A program made the translations under genes and the position numbers. The notes below the pieces were generated by a model, which was not told the DNA's origin, searched no databases, and saw nothing but the letters and a program-made list of their open reading frames with translations. Shown one piece after another: positions 44,577-54,302 of a stretch of DNA of 64,000 bases. The stretch's first letter is position 1. Each line of letters begins with the position of its first letter. Source of the DNA: Akkermansia massiliensis (lineage in GTDB: Bacteria > Verrucomicrobiota > Verrucomicrobiia > Verrucomicrobiales > Akkermansiaceae); the NCBI RefSeq assembly GCF_018847375.1, contig NZ_CP072036.1:2985080-3049079 (forward strand), written 5' to 3'.

Positions 44577-45605
44577 ATGAAATTTATAATAAAATGGATA
44601 AAAAATAATAAGAAAATCAGTTTCTCTATTATAGCATTATTGGCTTTGCTCATCTTTGTCCTTTATCCTGGCAATGATATTACATGCCTGGACATAGTAC
44701 CCCCTGCGACAGCCAATGTTCAATCTGCCCAGGCCGGAGATGTGTTAAAAATGGATATTCCCCATTCGGAACACAAGCTCACCTTGATTTTCATTCCAAA
44801 AGGAAGTTACCCAATTACAAAATCTGGACATCGTACGGAAATTACTTATCCCTACTGGCTGGGGAAGTACGAAATCACACAGGAGGAATGGGAAAAGATG
44901 ATGGGATGGATCCCGATTCCGGAATTGGAAGACAGATGGACCATCACAACGGGCGCACGGTACCCCATGTGCCAGGTATCCTATGATGAATGCCTGGATT
45001 TTTGTGATCGATTAACCGAGATTGCACGACAACAGGGGATTCTTCCGGAAGGATATTGCTTTTCCCTGCCTACGGAGGCACAGTGGGAATTAGCCTATTC
45101 CTGCGGCAAGGAAATCGTTCTTCCCGATAATCTTGAGAAAGTAGCATGGATGGATTTTCACGATGCCAATACAGGGGCCTATCCTGTGGGACAAAAAGAA
45201 CCCAATGCATGGGGGTTTCATGACATGTTGGGCAATGTATGGGAGTTATGTGCGGATTTTTATCATTCTCATCGTTTGCATGGCCGCAATCCCGTCAACT
45301 GGAAAACGGATACCGGCAATTTATCAACCGATACTGGTTTATCAGTCACCTCCCTCGGGGGAAGAGTGTTTTCTTTCATACCTGATAATGAGAAAGAGAT
45401 ACCTCGTGAAAGATATCATGCTGATTCAAGAAGAGCCAGTACCGGATTGAGAGTAGCGTTAGTCCCGGTTCAGCAACATCAATTACTGAAAAAAAGGTTA
45501 AAACACTTACACCCTGTTCCGGATTGGTTGATGGACATTAGGTACTCATTTGAACTAATCTACATGTATATGAAAACATATTGGAAGACTTTAACGAATT
45601 TATGA
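44577..45605 (+). CDS. Membrane-anchored formylglycine-generating-enzyme-like protein, no catalytic Cys
   Basis: A 342-residue protein. A membrane segment is at about residues 13-32 (ISFSIIALLALLIFVLY). The remaining part is an FGE-sulfatase (SUMF1/PvdO) fold: FIPKGSYPITKSG, YWLGKYEITQEEWEKMMG, CQVSYDECLDFCDRLT, FSLPTEAQWELAYSCG, and the NAWGFHDMLGNVWELCADFY block. The last family motif normally reads GFRxA or GFRCA; here it is STGLRVAL without Cys, so copper-dependent formylglycine synthesis is unlikely. It starts 20 bp after the ankyrin lipoprotein and its composition is intermediate. Such folds also serve as binding or effector-associated modules. Confidence 0.78.
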   Translation: MKFIIKWIKNNKKISFSIIALLALLIFVLYPGNDITCLDIVPPATANVQSAQAGDVLKMDIPHSEHKLTLIFIPKGSYPITKSGHRTEITYPYWLGKYEITQEEWEKMMGWIPIPELEDRWTITTGARYPMCQVSYDECLDFCDRLTEIARQQGILPEGYCFSLPTEAQWELAYSCGKEIVLPDNLEKVAWMDFHDANTGAYPVGQKEPNAWGFHDMLGNVWELCADFYHSHRLHGRNPVNWKTDTGNLSTDTGLSVTSLGGRVFSFIPDNEKEIPRERYHADSRRASTGLRVALVPVQQHQLLKKRLKHLHPVPDWLMDIRYSFELIYMYMKTYWKTLTNL

Positions 45606-46035
45606 TCATTTGAAAAATATTCCTGTTTTTGTTTTGGACTATTTCCCAAATGCCGTACCAGTTTAACAGCCAAGCTTGGCGATTGTCGTTTTCAGACGCA
45701 GGAAATGCCAGTACATTGTAACACGGATAGTGTTCGGTTTGACAGCAGCGAACGAGCCGGCTTCTATTTCCGGCAAATCTGTTTCCCTTGCGCTCTGTGA
45801 ATGCACTGGTTAACGAATTTCTCGCAGTCTTTCACAGCAGCAGCACTCTGGAAGGAAGTTAGCCTGCGGTCATCTGGGGCGGTAAGACGCCTACAAAACT
45901 AGAGAAATCTTTACGATGCCTACGAGAAGGGCGCTGCCATCCTGTCTTTTCAGAGAGGACTCATCAGAATAGCGTGAGGAAGAGGATTTTCGGAAATTCC
46001 CATCATCTTATTGCACGCTGCATTACCGGCGCTGA
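45606..46035. other. 430-bp interval without a recognisable gene
   Basis: No convincing frame, tRNA or repeat is seen. Composition moves back from AT-rich to mixed, and it may be the 3' edge of the Rhs-associated insert. Confidence 0.5.
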
Positions 46036-46545
46036 TCACTTGATTTCCTTCTGCATGTAAATGATGTCAAAGGTGCGGCCCAGTTTAAAGCCGATGTTTT
46101 TCAGGCGCCCGGCATGGATAAAGCCCTGGCTAGCGTGAAAGGACATGCTTTGTTCGTTTTCAGAGGATATTTCCGCAATGATGTGGCGGATGCCCTGCTT
46201 CACGGCATCCTCTTCCAGACGGCCCAGGCACATCCGGCCAATGCCCCGGCCAAGATGGGAGGGAGCAATGAAGTAAGTGACGGTGGCCGTTTCCCGGAAT
46301 GTGGGTACAGGCTTATACGCACTCAGGAAGCAGAAGCCCACTACTTCCCCGGTCCGGCAGTCCACCACGGCATACGCCGGATAACCTTTCACGCGTTCCA
46401 GAATATGGGGATAAAAGGATTCCGGCAGTTCCGCATCCGAGAAAGCAGCCGTTCCGTTCATCACGTAATGGTTGAAGATACGGATGACGGCCTCCCGGTG
46501 GGAGTCCACCAACGGTTCAAATACTATTTTTTCCACCATATTCAT
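46036..46545 (-). CDS. GNAT acetyltransferase, phosphinothricin-acetyltransferase-like
   Basis: A 169-residue enzyme. The N-terminus MNMVEKIVFEPLVDSHREAV and IFNHYVMNGTAAF is the family's i.nhyV..t...f pattern. The acetyl-CoA loop is in APSHLGRGIGRMCLGRLEED, and IIAEISSENEQSMSFHASQG is the Pat/RimI-like C-terminal block. Such enzymes acetylate glutamate analogues or other amines. Two further in-frame starts lie within 20 bases, so the exact start is uncertain. It is a single gene near the uvrA terminator. Confidence 0.85.
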   Translation of the reverse strand: MNMVEKIVFEPLVDSHREAVIRIFNHYVMNGTAAFSDAELPESFYPHILERVKGYPAYAVVDCRTGEVVGFCFLSAYKPVPTFRETATVTYFIAPSHLGRGIGRMCLGRLEEDAVKQGIRHIIAEISSENEQSMSFHASQGFIHAGRLKNIGFKLGRTFDIIYMQKEIK

Positions 46546-46819
46546 TGCTTGTTGTTTCACCGCAGTGCAAAGATTTTCTAAAGAATGGCTTTCATGCCTT
46601 TACATCCGTTCCCGCCTGCCTCTCCGGTATTTGCCAACCACTGCCGCAGGAATAAAAGGGCTTATGCGGAACACAGCCTTGCACTTCCTTTAAGACATTT
46701 CCAGCAGTAATTCCGTTCCGCCATTTTCAGAATAGCTGATTTTTCCTTTAAAAGCATTTCGGCGCCCTGTGACCAGGCCAACGTCCGCCGTCAGCCTCCA
46801 TCTGGTCCTTCTCTCCATA

Positions 46820-46857
46820 TAAAAAGGACCGTTCCAGTAATTCCGGAACGGTCCTGA
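46820..46857 (-). terminator. Rho-independent terminator after uvrA
   Basis: Read on the minus strand, the stem AGGACCGTTCC / GGAACGGTCCT, with a loop of about 8 bases, is followed by TTTTTAT. It lies about 30 bp downstream of the uvrA stop codon at 46883. Confidence 0.9.
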
Positions 46858-46882
46858 AAGACAAGGTTTTTGTTTTAACGGG

Positions 46883-49800
46883 TTACACGCTGTCCGGTTC
46901 CAGCTCCCGGCGGATGTATTCCGCCGTGGGGGAGTTCTTTTTGGCTATCTGCTCCGGGGTTCCTTCCGCCACGATGGTTCCTCCGGCTTCACCGGGGCCG
47001 GGGCCCATGTCGATGATGTAGTCCGCCTCCGCCATGATTTCCGTGTTGTGTTCGATGACGATGACCGTGTTTCCCTGGTCCGCCAGGCGGTGCAGCACGT
47101 CGATGAGCAATCTCACGTCCCGCGGATGCAGGCCGATGGAAGGTTCCTCAATGAGGTACAGGTCACCGGGCAGTTCCTTGCCCTTCATCAGGGCGTTCCG
47201 GCTGACGCGCCGCCCCTTGATGAGCTCCGTCACCAGCTTGAGCCGCTGGGCTTCACCGCCGGAAAGCGTGTTGGAAGCCTGCCCCAAGGTCAGATAGCCC
47301 AGGCCGGTTTCCGCCAGCAGTTTGAGGGGGTCCGAGATGCGGGGCTGGCTTTCAAAGAATTCCGCCGCTTCCGCAAAGTCCATCTGGAGCACGTCCGCAA
47401 TGGTTTTCCCCTTGTACCTCACGGTCAGGGTGGCGGCGTTGTAACGCTTGCCACGGCAGGTTTCGCACGGCACATAGCAGGGGGGCAGGAAGTCCATTTC
47501 CAGCTTTTGCATGCCCGTGCCCTTGCAGGATTCACAGTTGCCTTGCCCTGTGTTGAAGGAGAAGCGCCCACGGTCAAAGCCCAGCCTGCGGGCGTCCGCC
47601 GTTTGCGCGAACAGGGTCCGGATGTCGTCCAAAAAGCCCACATAGGTGGCGGGCGTAGAACGGGGCGTCTTGCCGATGGGGCTTTGGTCCACGCCGTACA
47701 CCATGCGCAGCGTGTCAAACCCGGAGGAGGTTTTCCACAGCTTTTTCTGGTCCCGAGTGAGCTTGTCGCCGATGGCCTGGCGCGCCGCCAGCCGGATGGT
47801 TCCCGTCATCAGGGAGGTTTTCCCCGCGCCGGATACGCCGGTGAGCACCGTCAGCCGCCCCTTGGGAATGGCCGCATTCACGTCCTTCAGGTTGTGCAGG
47901 CGGCAGCCCTCCACCCGCAGCCACGCGGTTTCATCTTTTCTGGCCGGAACCCTGCGCCTTTTCCCTCGGTAGGGATGGCGCGGCTTATGATGCAGGGCCG
48001 CGCCCGTGACGGAGTCCGGCATGGCTGCCAGTTCCTCAAAGGTGCCCTGAGCCATAATCCTGCCGCCATGGATGCCGGCTCCCGGCCCCATGTCCACAAT
48101 GTGGTCCGCACGCTTCATGGTGTCTTCATCATGTTCCACGACCAGCAGGGTGTTGCCCCGGCGCTTGAGTTCATCCAGTGTACCCAGCAGCAGTTCGTTG
48201 TCCCGCGGATGCAGGCCGATGGTGGGTTCATCCAGCACGTAAAGCACGCCGCGCAGGTGGGAGCCCAGCTGGGATGCCAGGCGGATGCGCTGGGTTTCCC
48301 CGCCGGAAAGCGTCGTGGCGCTGCGGTCCAGGGAGAGGTAGCCCAGCCCCACCCGCTGGAGGAAGTTGAGGCGCTGCGTGATTTCCGCCACCACGTCACG
48401 GGCAATGAGAGCTTCCTCCCGTTCAAATTTCCATCCTTTGACCAGTTCCGCGGCGGCTACGGCAGGCAGGGAGGCGATTTCACCGGGAGTCACTCCCTGA
48501 AGCCGCACGGCGCGCGCAAATTCATTCAAACGCACTCCCTGGCAGGCGGGGCAGATTTTCACCCCTTTGTCATCGTCCGCCTGCCGCGCCAGTTCCTTGT
48601 CATATTTCAGTTCGGCTTCCAGCAGAGATTGCGCCTGGTCTTCCTTCATCTTTCCCTTGCCCACGATGCCATGCCCGCGGCACACAGGGCACCACCCGCG
48701 TGGAGAGTTGAAGGAGAACGTGTACGGTTCCAGTTCCGGGAAAGATTGCCCGCAGGAGGCGCACGCAAGCTTGGTCCCCATCAACTCCGGCCGGCTGGAA
48801 CCGGGCGGAAGCACTTGCAGGAAACCTTCCCCCATTTCCAGCGCGGCATGCACCGCTCCGGCAAGTTTTTCCGGGGTCCAGGAGGCCTCCGGACGTGAAA
48901 CGACCAGGTCCAGGTCATGGCTGGAATAACGGTCCAGCGGCTGGAATCCGCTCAACGGAACCAATTTGCCATCCACCCACATTTCCTCATATCCCTTTCC
49001 TTCCGCCCAGCGGGCCAGGTCCGCGTAATGCCCCTTGCGTCCCCTGACGAGGGGAGCCAGCAAGGCCAGACTGCCGTGTTTTTTCAGCTGCCGCACCACC
49101 AGCTCCACCACTTCGGATTCCGATCTTTTGCCCACCGGCACGCCGCACTGCGGGCAGTAGGCCTGCCCCAGCTTGGCATATAGCAGACGCATGAATTGCC
49201 AGATTTCCGTCACGGTGCCCACAGTGGATTTGGTGCCGCCGCGGGACATGTTCTGTTCAATGGCCACCGTGGGGGGCAATCCGGTCAAGCGGTCAATGTC
49301 AGGGCTTTCCAGTTGTTCCGTGAATTGCCGGGCGTACGGGGACATGACGTCCATGAAACGCCGCTGCCCTTCCGCAAAAAAGATGTCGAAGGCCAGGGAG
49401 CTTTTCCCGGAGCCGGAGAGCCCGGTCAGCACGGTCATTTCTCCGCGCGGCACGTCCAGGTCCACGTTTTTCAGGTTATGGTGGCGCGCTCCCCGCAGGG
49501 CCATCACGCCTTCCGGTATGTCCACGTCAGCGGATTCCGGCATAGCGGCGTCCGCCGGATCGTAAACGGAAGGGCGCCCTTCCAGCACATCCCGGAGGTA
49601 TTTGCCCGTATATCCCTTCCCGGAGGCTACAATTTCCTCCGGCGTTCCCGTGGCTACCACATGGCCGCCGCCTGCGCCGCCTTCCGGCCCCAGGTCGATC
49701 ACGTAGTCCGCGGATTTGATGAATTCCGGGTTGTGCTCGATGACCAGCAGGGTGTGCCCCTGCTCCACCAGTTCCCGGAACACGGCCAGCAGAATTTCAA

Positions 49801-52408
49801 TATCGGCAAAGTGAAGTCCCGTTCCCGGCTCGTCCAGAATCAGCATCTTGGGGCTGTTCGCGCCGGATCCAATCTGGTCCAGCAGGATTTTAGCCAGCTT
49901 CAACCGCTGGTTTTCCCCGCCGGAGAGAGTGTTCAGCGGCTGCCCCAGGGTCAGGTGCCCCAGCCCTACGCGCTGAAGCACGCCCAGCTTGGAAGCAATG
50001 CGGGAGGCCTTGGCCCCTTTTTCCGCTCTGAAGTATTCCAGCGCGGCCGCCACCGTCATGCCGAGCACGTCCGCAATGTTCCTGCCGTCGCGGTACACGC
50101 TCAGCACTTCACTTCCGTACCGGGAGCCGTGGCACAGCGGGCACTGCACGAAGATATCTGAAAGAAATTGCATTTCCACCTTTTCACTCCCCATGCCCAT
50201 GCAGCGCGGACAGCGGCCGTCGCCGCTGTTGAAGGAGAAGAAACCGGGCTTCATGCCGCGCGCACGGGCCGTTTCCGTCTCCGAGAAGAGGGAACGTATT
50301 TCTTCAAAGACCCCGGCATAAACGGCAGGAGTGGAGCGCGGGGTCCGGACGATGGGGCTCTGGTCCACCATCACCACTTCATCCAGTTGTTCCCAGCCCT
50401 TGATGGATTTGACATGGGCGGGTTCATCCTCGCATACGGCCCCTTTTTCCACCAGAGCGTTCAGGTACAGCACGTCGTGCGCCAGGGTGCTTTTTCCAGA
50501 CCCGCTGACGCCGGTCAGGCAGGTGAAGACGCCCAGAGGCACTTTCACGTCCAGCTTGTGCAGGTTGTGGCGCGTGGCGCCGGATACGGTCAGAAATTGA
50601 CGCGGCTTGCGCCTCTTTTTAGGCACCGCGATGCGCCGCCTGCCGGAAAGGAACGCCCCCGTCAGGGAGTCCGCAACTTCCCCAATCCGGGCAGGTTCTC
50701 CGGAATAAACCAGTTTTCCCCCCTCCCGGCCAGAGCCGGGCCCCATGTCCACCAGGCTGTCCGCGGCACGCATCACCGTTTCCTCATGCTCCACTACCAC
50801 CAGCGTATTCCCGCGCTTTTTAAGCCGGTTCATGGCGGAAATCAAACGGGAAGTGTCGCGGGGGTGGAGCCCTACGGTGGGTTCATCCAGCACAAACAGA
50901 GTATCCGTCAGGGAAGCGCCCAGGCAGGTCGTCAAGCTCACGCGTTCAATCTCCCCGCCGGAAAGGGAGCGCGTGGGACGGTCGGACGTCAAGTAGCCGA
51001 GACCCACTTCATTCAGATATTCCAGGCGGCTTCTGAGTTCCGCCACGGCATGCTTCAAGCCGGGGTCTTCATCCGCGCGCGGCGTGACGTATTGATCCAC
51101 CCAGGCCAGGAGTTCGTCCATGGGCATCCCGGAGAGTTCCGGCATGCTTCTGCCGCCCACCTTGAATTGCAGGGCTTCCGGCCTCAGGCGCAAGCCATGG
51201 CAGGAGGGGCATTCCTGATAGGTGCGGAAACGGCTCAGGTACACCCGCACATGCATTTTATGCGTGCGGCTTTCCAGGTACCTGAAAAAGCCCGCAATGC
51301 CGTACCACAGGCCTTGTTCATACATTTCATCCGGATCCTCTCCGTCCCCGTACAGCAGCCAGTCCCGTTCCCACTGTTTCAAATCCTTCCACGGTACATC
51401 CAGACGAACTTTGCGGGCATTTTTGCGCCAGCCGCGCATCAGGTCCTTCTTGCATTCGGAAAACACCTTGCTTTCCCCTTCAAAAATATGGATGGCCCCG
51501 TCATTGACGCTGAGCTCCGGCTTGATGCACCGGTTGTAGTCAATGGTGATCACGCGGCCATAGCCGCGGCACTCCGGGCATGCCCCCAGGGGGGAATTGA
51601 AGGAAAACAATCCGGGCCGCGGCTCCATCAGCGGATGCCAGTCCCCGCGGAATTTCATGGCGGGCAGCCAGATGCCGTCCACGCGGGGAATCACATGGGC
51701 CACGCCGCCACCCAGGCGCATGGCCGTTTCCAGCGCTTCCAGCCTGCGCTCCCGCTGGTCTTCCGCCAGCCTCACGCGGTCTTGAATCACCAGCAAAGGA
51801 GCCCCGTCTTCCAGGGTCCATTCCTCGTCCTCCAGCCGGAGGGCCTCTCCATGCGCAAAGGCGCGCAAATACCCCTGCGCCACCAGGTTCCTTTTCAGCG
51901 TGGGCAGGTCCACGGATTCGGGCCGCGCCACTTCCAGGCAAACCATCACCTCCGTTCCGGAAGGAAATTCCTCATGCAGCTTTTCATCAATGGAGCCGGG
52001 TGTTTCCGGCTTGATTTCCCGTCCGGTTTCCGGATCTATCCCCACGGCCAGACGGGCGAAAACGAATTTCCAGTAATCGTTCAGCCCTGTCATGGTTCCC
52101 ACCGTGGAGCGGGACGTCCTGACGGAGTTGCGCTGATGCAGGGCGATGGCCGGAAGAATGTTCTCCACGGCATCCACGTCCGGCTTGTCCATACGGTCCA
52201 TGAACTGGCGCACGTACGGGGAAAAGGTTTCCATATAACGCCTCTGCCCTTCCGCATACAGCGTGTGCATGGCCAGACTCGTTTTCCCCGATCCGGAAGG
52301 TCCCGTCACCACTGTCAGCCGCCCCAGGGGAATGTCCACATCCACATTCTGCAAATTATGCTCACGGGCGCCGCGGATGCGGATGCGCCCATCCTCACAA
52401 TGACTCAT
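46883..52408 (-). CDS. uvrA: Double-length excinuclease ABC subunit A
   Basis: A 1841-residue protein, about twice the 940 of E. coli UvrA, made of two UvrA copies head to tail (about 1-930 and 935-1841). Four Walker A sites are visible (GPSGSGKTS, GVSGSGKST, GLSGSGKSS, GVSGAGKTS), as are four ABC signatures (SLSGGEIER, TLSGGENQR, TLSGGETQR, TLSGGEAQR). Zinc-finger CxxC pairs occur in both halves (CPECRGYG, CPRCMGMG, CPVCRGHG, CESCKGTG). It recognises bulky DNA lesions and loads UvrB. Known double UvrA proteins occur in Chlamydiae, supporting a PVC-group host; in them one polypeptide may replace the UvrA dimer. Its own terminator follows. No SOS-type operator is clear upstream. Confidence 0.96.
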   Translation of the reverse strand: MSHCEDGRIRIRGAREHNLQNVDVDIPLGRLTVVTGPSGSGKTSLAMHTLYAEGQRRYMETFSPYVRQFMDRMDKPDVDAVENILPAIALHQRNSVRTSRSTVGTMTGLNDYWKFVFARLAVGIDPETGREIKPETPGSIDEKLHEEFPSGTEVMVCLEVARPESVDLPTLKRNLVAQGYLRAFAHGEALRLEDEEWTLEDGAPLLVIQDRVRLAEDQRERRLEALETAMRLGGGVAHVIPRVDGIWLPAMKFRGDWHPLMEPRPGLFSFNSPLGACPECRGYGRVITIDYNRCIKPELSVNDGAIHIFEGESKVFSECKKDLMRGWRKNARKVRLDVPWKDLKQWERDWLLYGDGEDPDEMYEQGLWYGIAGFFRYLESRTHKMHVRVYLSRFRTYQECPSCHGLRLRPEALQFKVGGRSMPELSGMPMDELLAWVDQYVTPRADEDPGLKHAVAELRSRLEYLNEVGLGYLTSDRPTRSLSGGEIERVSLTTCLGASLTDTLFVLDEPTVGLHPRDTSRLISAMNRLKKRGNTLVVVEHEETVMRAADSLVDMGPGSGREGGKLVYSGEPARIGEVADSLTGAFLSGRRRIAVPKKRRKPRQFLTVSGATRHNLHKLDVKVPLGVFTCLTGVSGSGKSTLAHDVLYLNALVEKGAVCEDEPAHVKSIKGWEQLDEVVMVDQSPIVRTPRSTPAVYAGVFEEIRSLFSETETARARGMKPGFFSFNSGDGRCPRCMGMGSEKVEMQFLSDIFVQCPLCHGSRYGSEVLSVYRDGRNIADVLGMTVAAALEYFRAEKGAKASRIASKLGVLQRVGLGHLTLGQPLNTLSGGENQRLKLAKILLDQIGSGANSPKMLILDEPGTGLHFADIEILLAVFRELVEQGHTLLVIEHNPEFIKSADYVIDLGPEGGAGGGHVVATGTPEEIVASGKGYTGKYLRDVLEGRPSVYDPADAAMPESADVDIPEGVMALRGARHHNLKNVDLDVPRGEMTVLTGLSGSGKSSLAFDIFFAEGQRRFMDVMSPYARQFTEQLESPDIDRLTGLPPTVAIEQNMSRGGTKSTVGTVTEIWQFMRLLYAKLGQAYCPQCGVPVGKRSESEVVELVVRQLKKHGSLALLAPLVRGRKGHYADLARWAEGKGYEEMWVDGKLVPLSGFQPLDRYSSHDLDLVVSRPEASWTPEKLAGAVHAALEMGEGFLQVLPPGSSRPELMGTKLACASCGQSFPELEPYTFSFNSPRGWCPVCRGHGIVGKGKMKEDQAQSLLEAELKYDKELARQADDDKGVKICPACQGVRLNEFARAVRLQGVTPGEIASLPAVAAAELVKGWKFEREEALIARDVVAEITQRLNFLQRVGLGYLSLDRSATTLSGGETQRIRLASQLGSHLRGVLYVLDEPTIGLHPRDNELLLGTLDELKRRGNTLLVVEHDEDTMKRADHIVDMGPGAGIHGGRIMAQGTFEELAAMPDSVTGAALHHKPRHPYRGKRRRVPARKDETAWLRVEGCRLHNLKDVNAAIPKGRLTVLTGVSGAGKTSLMTGTIRLAARQAIGDKLTRDQKKLWKTSSGFDTLRMVYGVDQSPIGKTPRSTPATYVGFLDDIRTLFAQTADARRLGFDRGRFSFNTGQGNCESCKGTGMQKLEMDFLPPCYVPCETCRGKRYNAATLTVRYKGKTIADVLQMDFAEAAEFFESQPRISDPLKLLAETGLGYLTLGQASNTLSGGEAQRLKLVTELIKGRRVSRNALMKGKELPGDLYLIEEPSIGLHPRDVRLLIDVLHRLADQGNTVIVIEHNTEIMAEADYIIDMGPGPGEAGGTIVAEGTPEQIAKKNSPTAEYIRRELEPDSV

Positions 52409-52618
52409 AGGGTAATTATATCATCAATTTGGAATCATTCCAAGAGAAGTACCTGTCATGAACCATGGGCCATCACACGGTTCCACAACAAAACCGGCCA
52501 AAAAAAAGTTTACGTTTATCCTCTTTCCCAACTGATCGTCTGCCTCTTTCCATGTATGACGCAGCCGGAATGCAATGGCATGCGCCTCCCGTTTCATGCC
52601 TAGTGCTCAAGCGCCGGC

Positions 52619-53617
52619 TTACATGCTCATGCACGGGCATTCTTCAATTAATGCAGGCAAAATTTCCTCCTCCGGACAGGAACGGAAGTCTTCCGGAACC
52701 GGAAGTATCATGGCCGGAGGACCGCCTTCCGGAATCTCCATGGAAGGCAGCCGCACGGGCAACATTTTTCCGGGGCGCCTGTTCCATGAATAAGACCGGC
52801 CATGATCGTTCCCATCAATCCGGATGAGCACGGCCCTTCCGGCACGAATCATCTGGCTGTCCTGTTTGATCTCCACGTCTATCAATGCTCCTTTCAACGC
52901 GGAGCATCGAATCTCCAAGGAGACGGAAGAAAACCTTTTCCGGCTCGTAACCGCGTACATGAATGGGGAAGGAAGAGAACTCTTTCCCCTTTCTTCCAAA
53001 GGATAACAATAATAGGTGACGGATTCGATATCCGAAATCCACTTTCCATGAACATATTGTTCCCGGTCCGGCCTGAGCCAGGGAAACAGGTATTCCACGG
53101 AATCATCCAGAAACGCCGTTTTCCTGTTCCTCAACGAAAGCCTCATCCATTTGAAAAACAGCTGTTCATCATCACAATAACGGCGCAAGAGCCAATAGGC
53201 TCCCAGAACGGCCATGCATCGGTTGATGAGGACGGCGTTTTCCCCGTTCCCTCCATCGTCCAGCCATGTTTCCTTCATCGCGCCGGAAGCGTTGCAAATC
53301 ACATGGAAACGCAAAGAACGCTGCGGATCTACCCTATCCAGCATATCATCCAGAATATCCTTTTGCCGCGCCTCCACGATGCACTCCGCCAGTGAGAAAA
53401 ACTTCCCCCCGTTCTCCAACCCGTGAACCATGCTGGAAAATCCGGCATTTTCCAGCCGCACCATGCCCGCCTTCGGCAGGTAAGAAGCGTCATGTTCCAT
53501 CACCAGGCGCGTTCCCCGAATTTCATCGGGCATCTTCTCCATCAGGATGCGGTACGCTGAAAAGCCGACGGCGCAAACGGCCAGCACCGCACATCCCATC
53601 CCCAAAAGAGGCTTCAT
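52619..53617 (-). CDS. Membrane-anchored hypothetical protein
   Basis: A 332-residue protein. Residues about 2-22 (KPLLGMGCAVLAVCAVGFSA) form an N-terminal membrane anchor or uncleaved signal. The remainder is rich in charged and aromatic residues with mixed helices and strands, for example LINRCMAVLGAYWLLRRYCD, and ends ALIEECPCMSM. No family is recognised. Start choice rests on the AAGGCGGA sequence beside the ATG at 53617. It lies near a lipoprotein gene on the same strand, about 95 bp away. Confidence 0.6.
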   Translation of the reverse strand: MKPLLGMGCAVLAVCAVGFSAYRILMEKMPDEIRGTRLVMEHDASYLPKAGMVRLENAGFSSMVHGLENGGKFFSLAECIVEARQKDILDDMLDRVDPQRSLRFHVICNASGAMKETWLDDGGNGENAVLINRCMAVLGAYWLLRRYCDDEQLFFKWMRLSLRNRKTAFLDDSVEYLFPWLRPDREQYVHGKWISDIESVTYYCYPLEERGKSSLPSPFMYAVTSRKRFSSVSLEIRCSALKGALIDVEIKQDSQMIRAGRAVLIRIDGNDHGRSYSWNRRPGKMLPVRLPSMEIPEGGPPAMILPVPEDFRSCPEEEILPALIEECPCMSM

Positions 53618-53711
53618 TCCGCCTTCATACCACAAACAAGCGCCTCCACACAGGAATTTCCGTTAACATTCAGATAACAAAAACGTCTCTGAACGGAACC
53701 TCCCTCCATTA

Positions 53712-54089
53712 CTATTTATGTTTCTCCCACCCTCCCAAATTTATTCCGCACAGGGTAATATCCACGGAATCCGTTCCCTCGGGCCATGGGACAACAAGCC
53801 TGTAACCGTCCGCATAAGGCACCTTCCGGGAAGCTCCGGGAGTGGAATGAGTATACAGAGCAATGCGCATTTCATTCCCCTTCATGGAAACTTCCGCATA
53901 CAAATCCCCGTGGTAATGGGAATCAAGTTCAAAATGCATGAAAAGGTTGCCGTCCTCATCAATCCCCTCGGACAGCAAATTCACTTCCTGCTGTTTTACG
54001 GCGCCATTTTCCTGGCAACCGGCCATCATGCAAACAGCCGGCAGAAAAAGGGCCAGCCCGGCGGAATGGAATACTCCGTACATGCTCAT
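53712..54089 (-). CDS. Small lipoprotein
   Basis: A 125-residue protein starting MSMYGVFHSAGLALFLPAVC with lipobox MMAGC. A GGAGAGA Shine-Dalgarno immediately ahead fixes this start over a longer in-frame option. The mature part is about 100 residues with alternating strands (HFELDSHYHGDLYAEVSMKG) and ends GINLGGWEKHK. No family is recognised. It lies upstream of the membrane-anchored hypothetical gene and divergent from secA. Confidence 0.65.
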   Translation of the reverse strand: MSMYGVFHSAGLALFLPAVCMMAGCQENGAVKQQEVNLLSEGIDEDGNLFMHFELDSHYHGDLYAEVSMKGNEMRIALYTHSTPGASRKVPYADGYRLVVPWPEGTDSVDITLCGINLGGWEKHK

Positions 54090-54302
54090 TCTCTCCTTTC
54101 CCCTATACACTCCTACAGGGAAAAGGGAGAGGCAAGGAAAAACGGAAGGAAGACAGAATGATGCCGCCCAAATCCAACCTATTACGTCATCATCAAAGCA
54201 AATGGAGGGCCGTGCTTGCAATTCTTCCGGCAGCCGCTAGTATTTTTCGATTCTTAGACCGCTGAAAGCGACTCTACCTCGTCAATTTTCAACAAGACAA
54301 AG

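Noticed and set aside
44577..45605. Active sulfatase-modifying enzyme
   Set aside because: The conserved C-terminal Cys-containing motif of formylglycine-generating enzymes is absent and no sulfatase gene is nearby.
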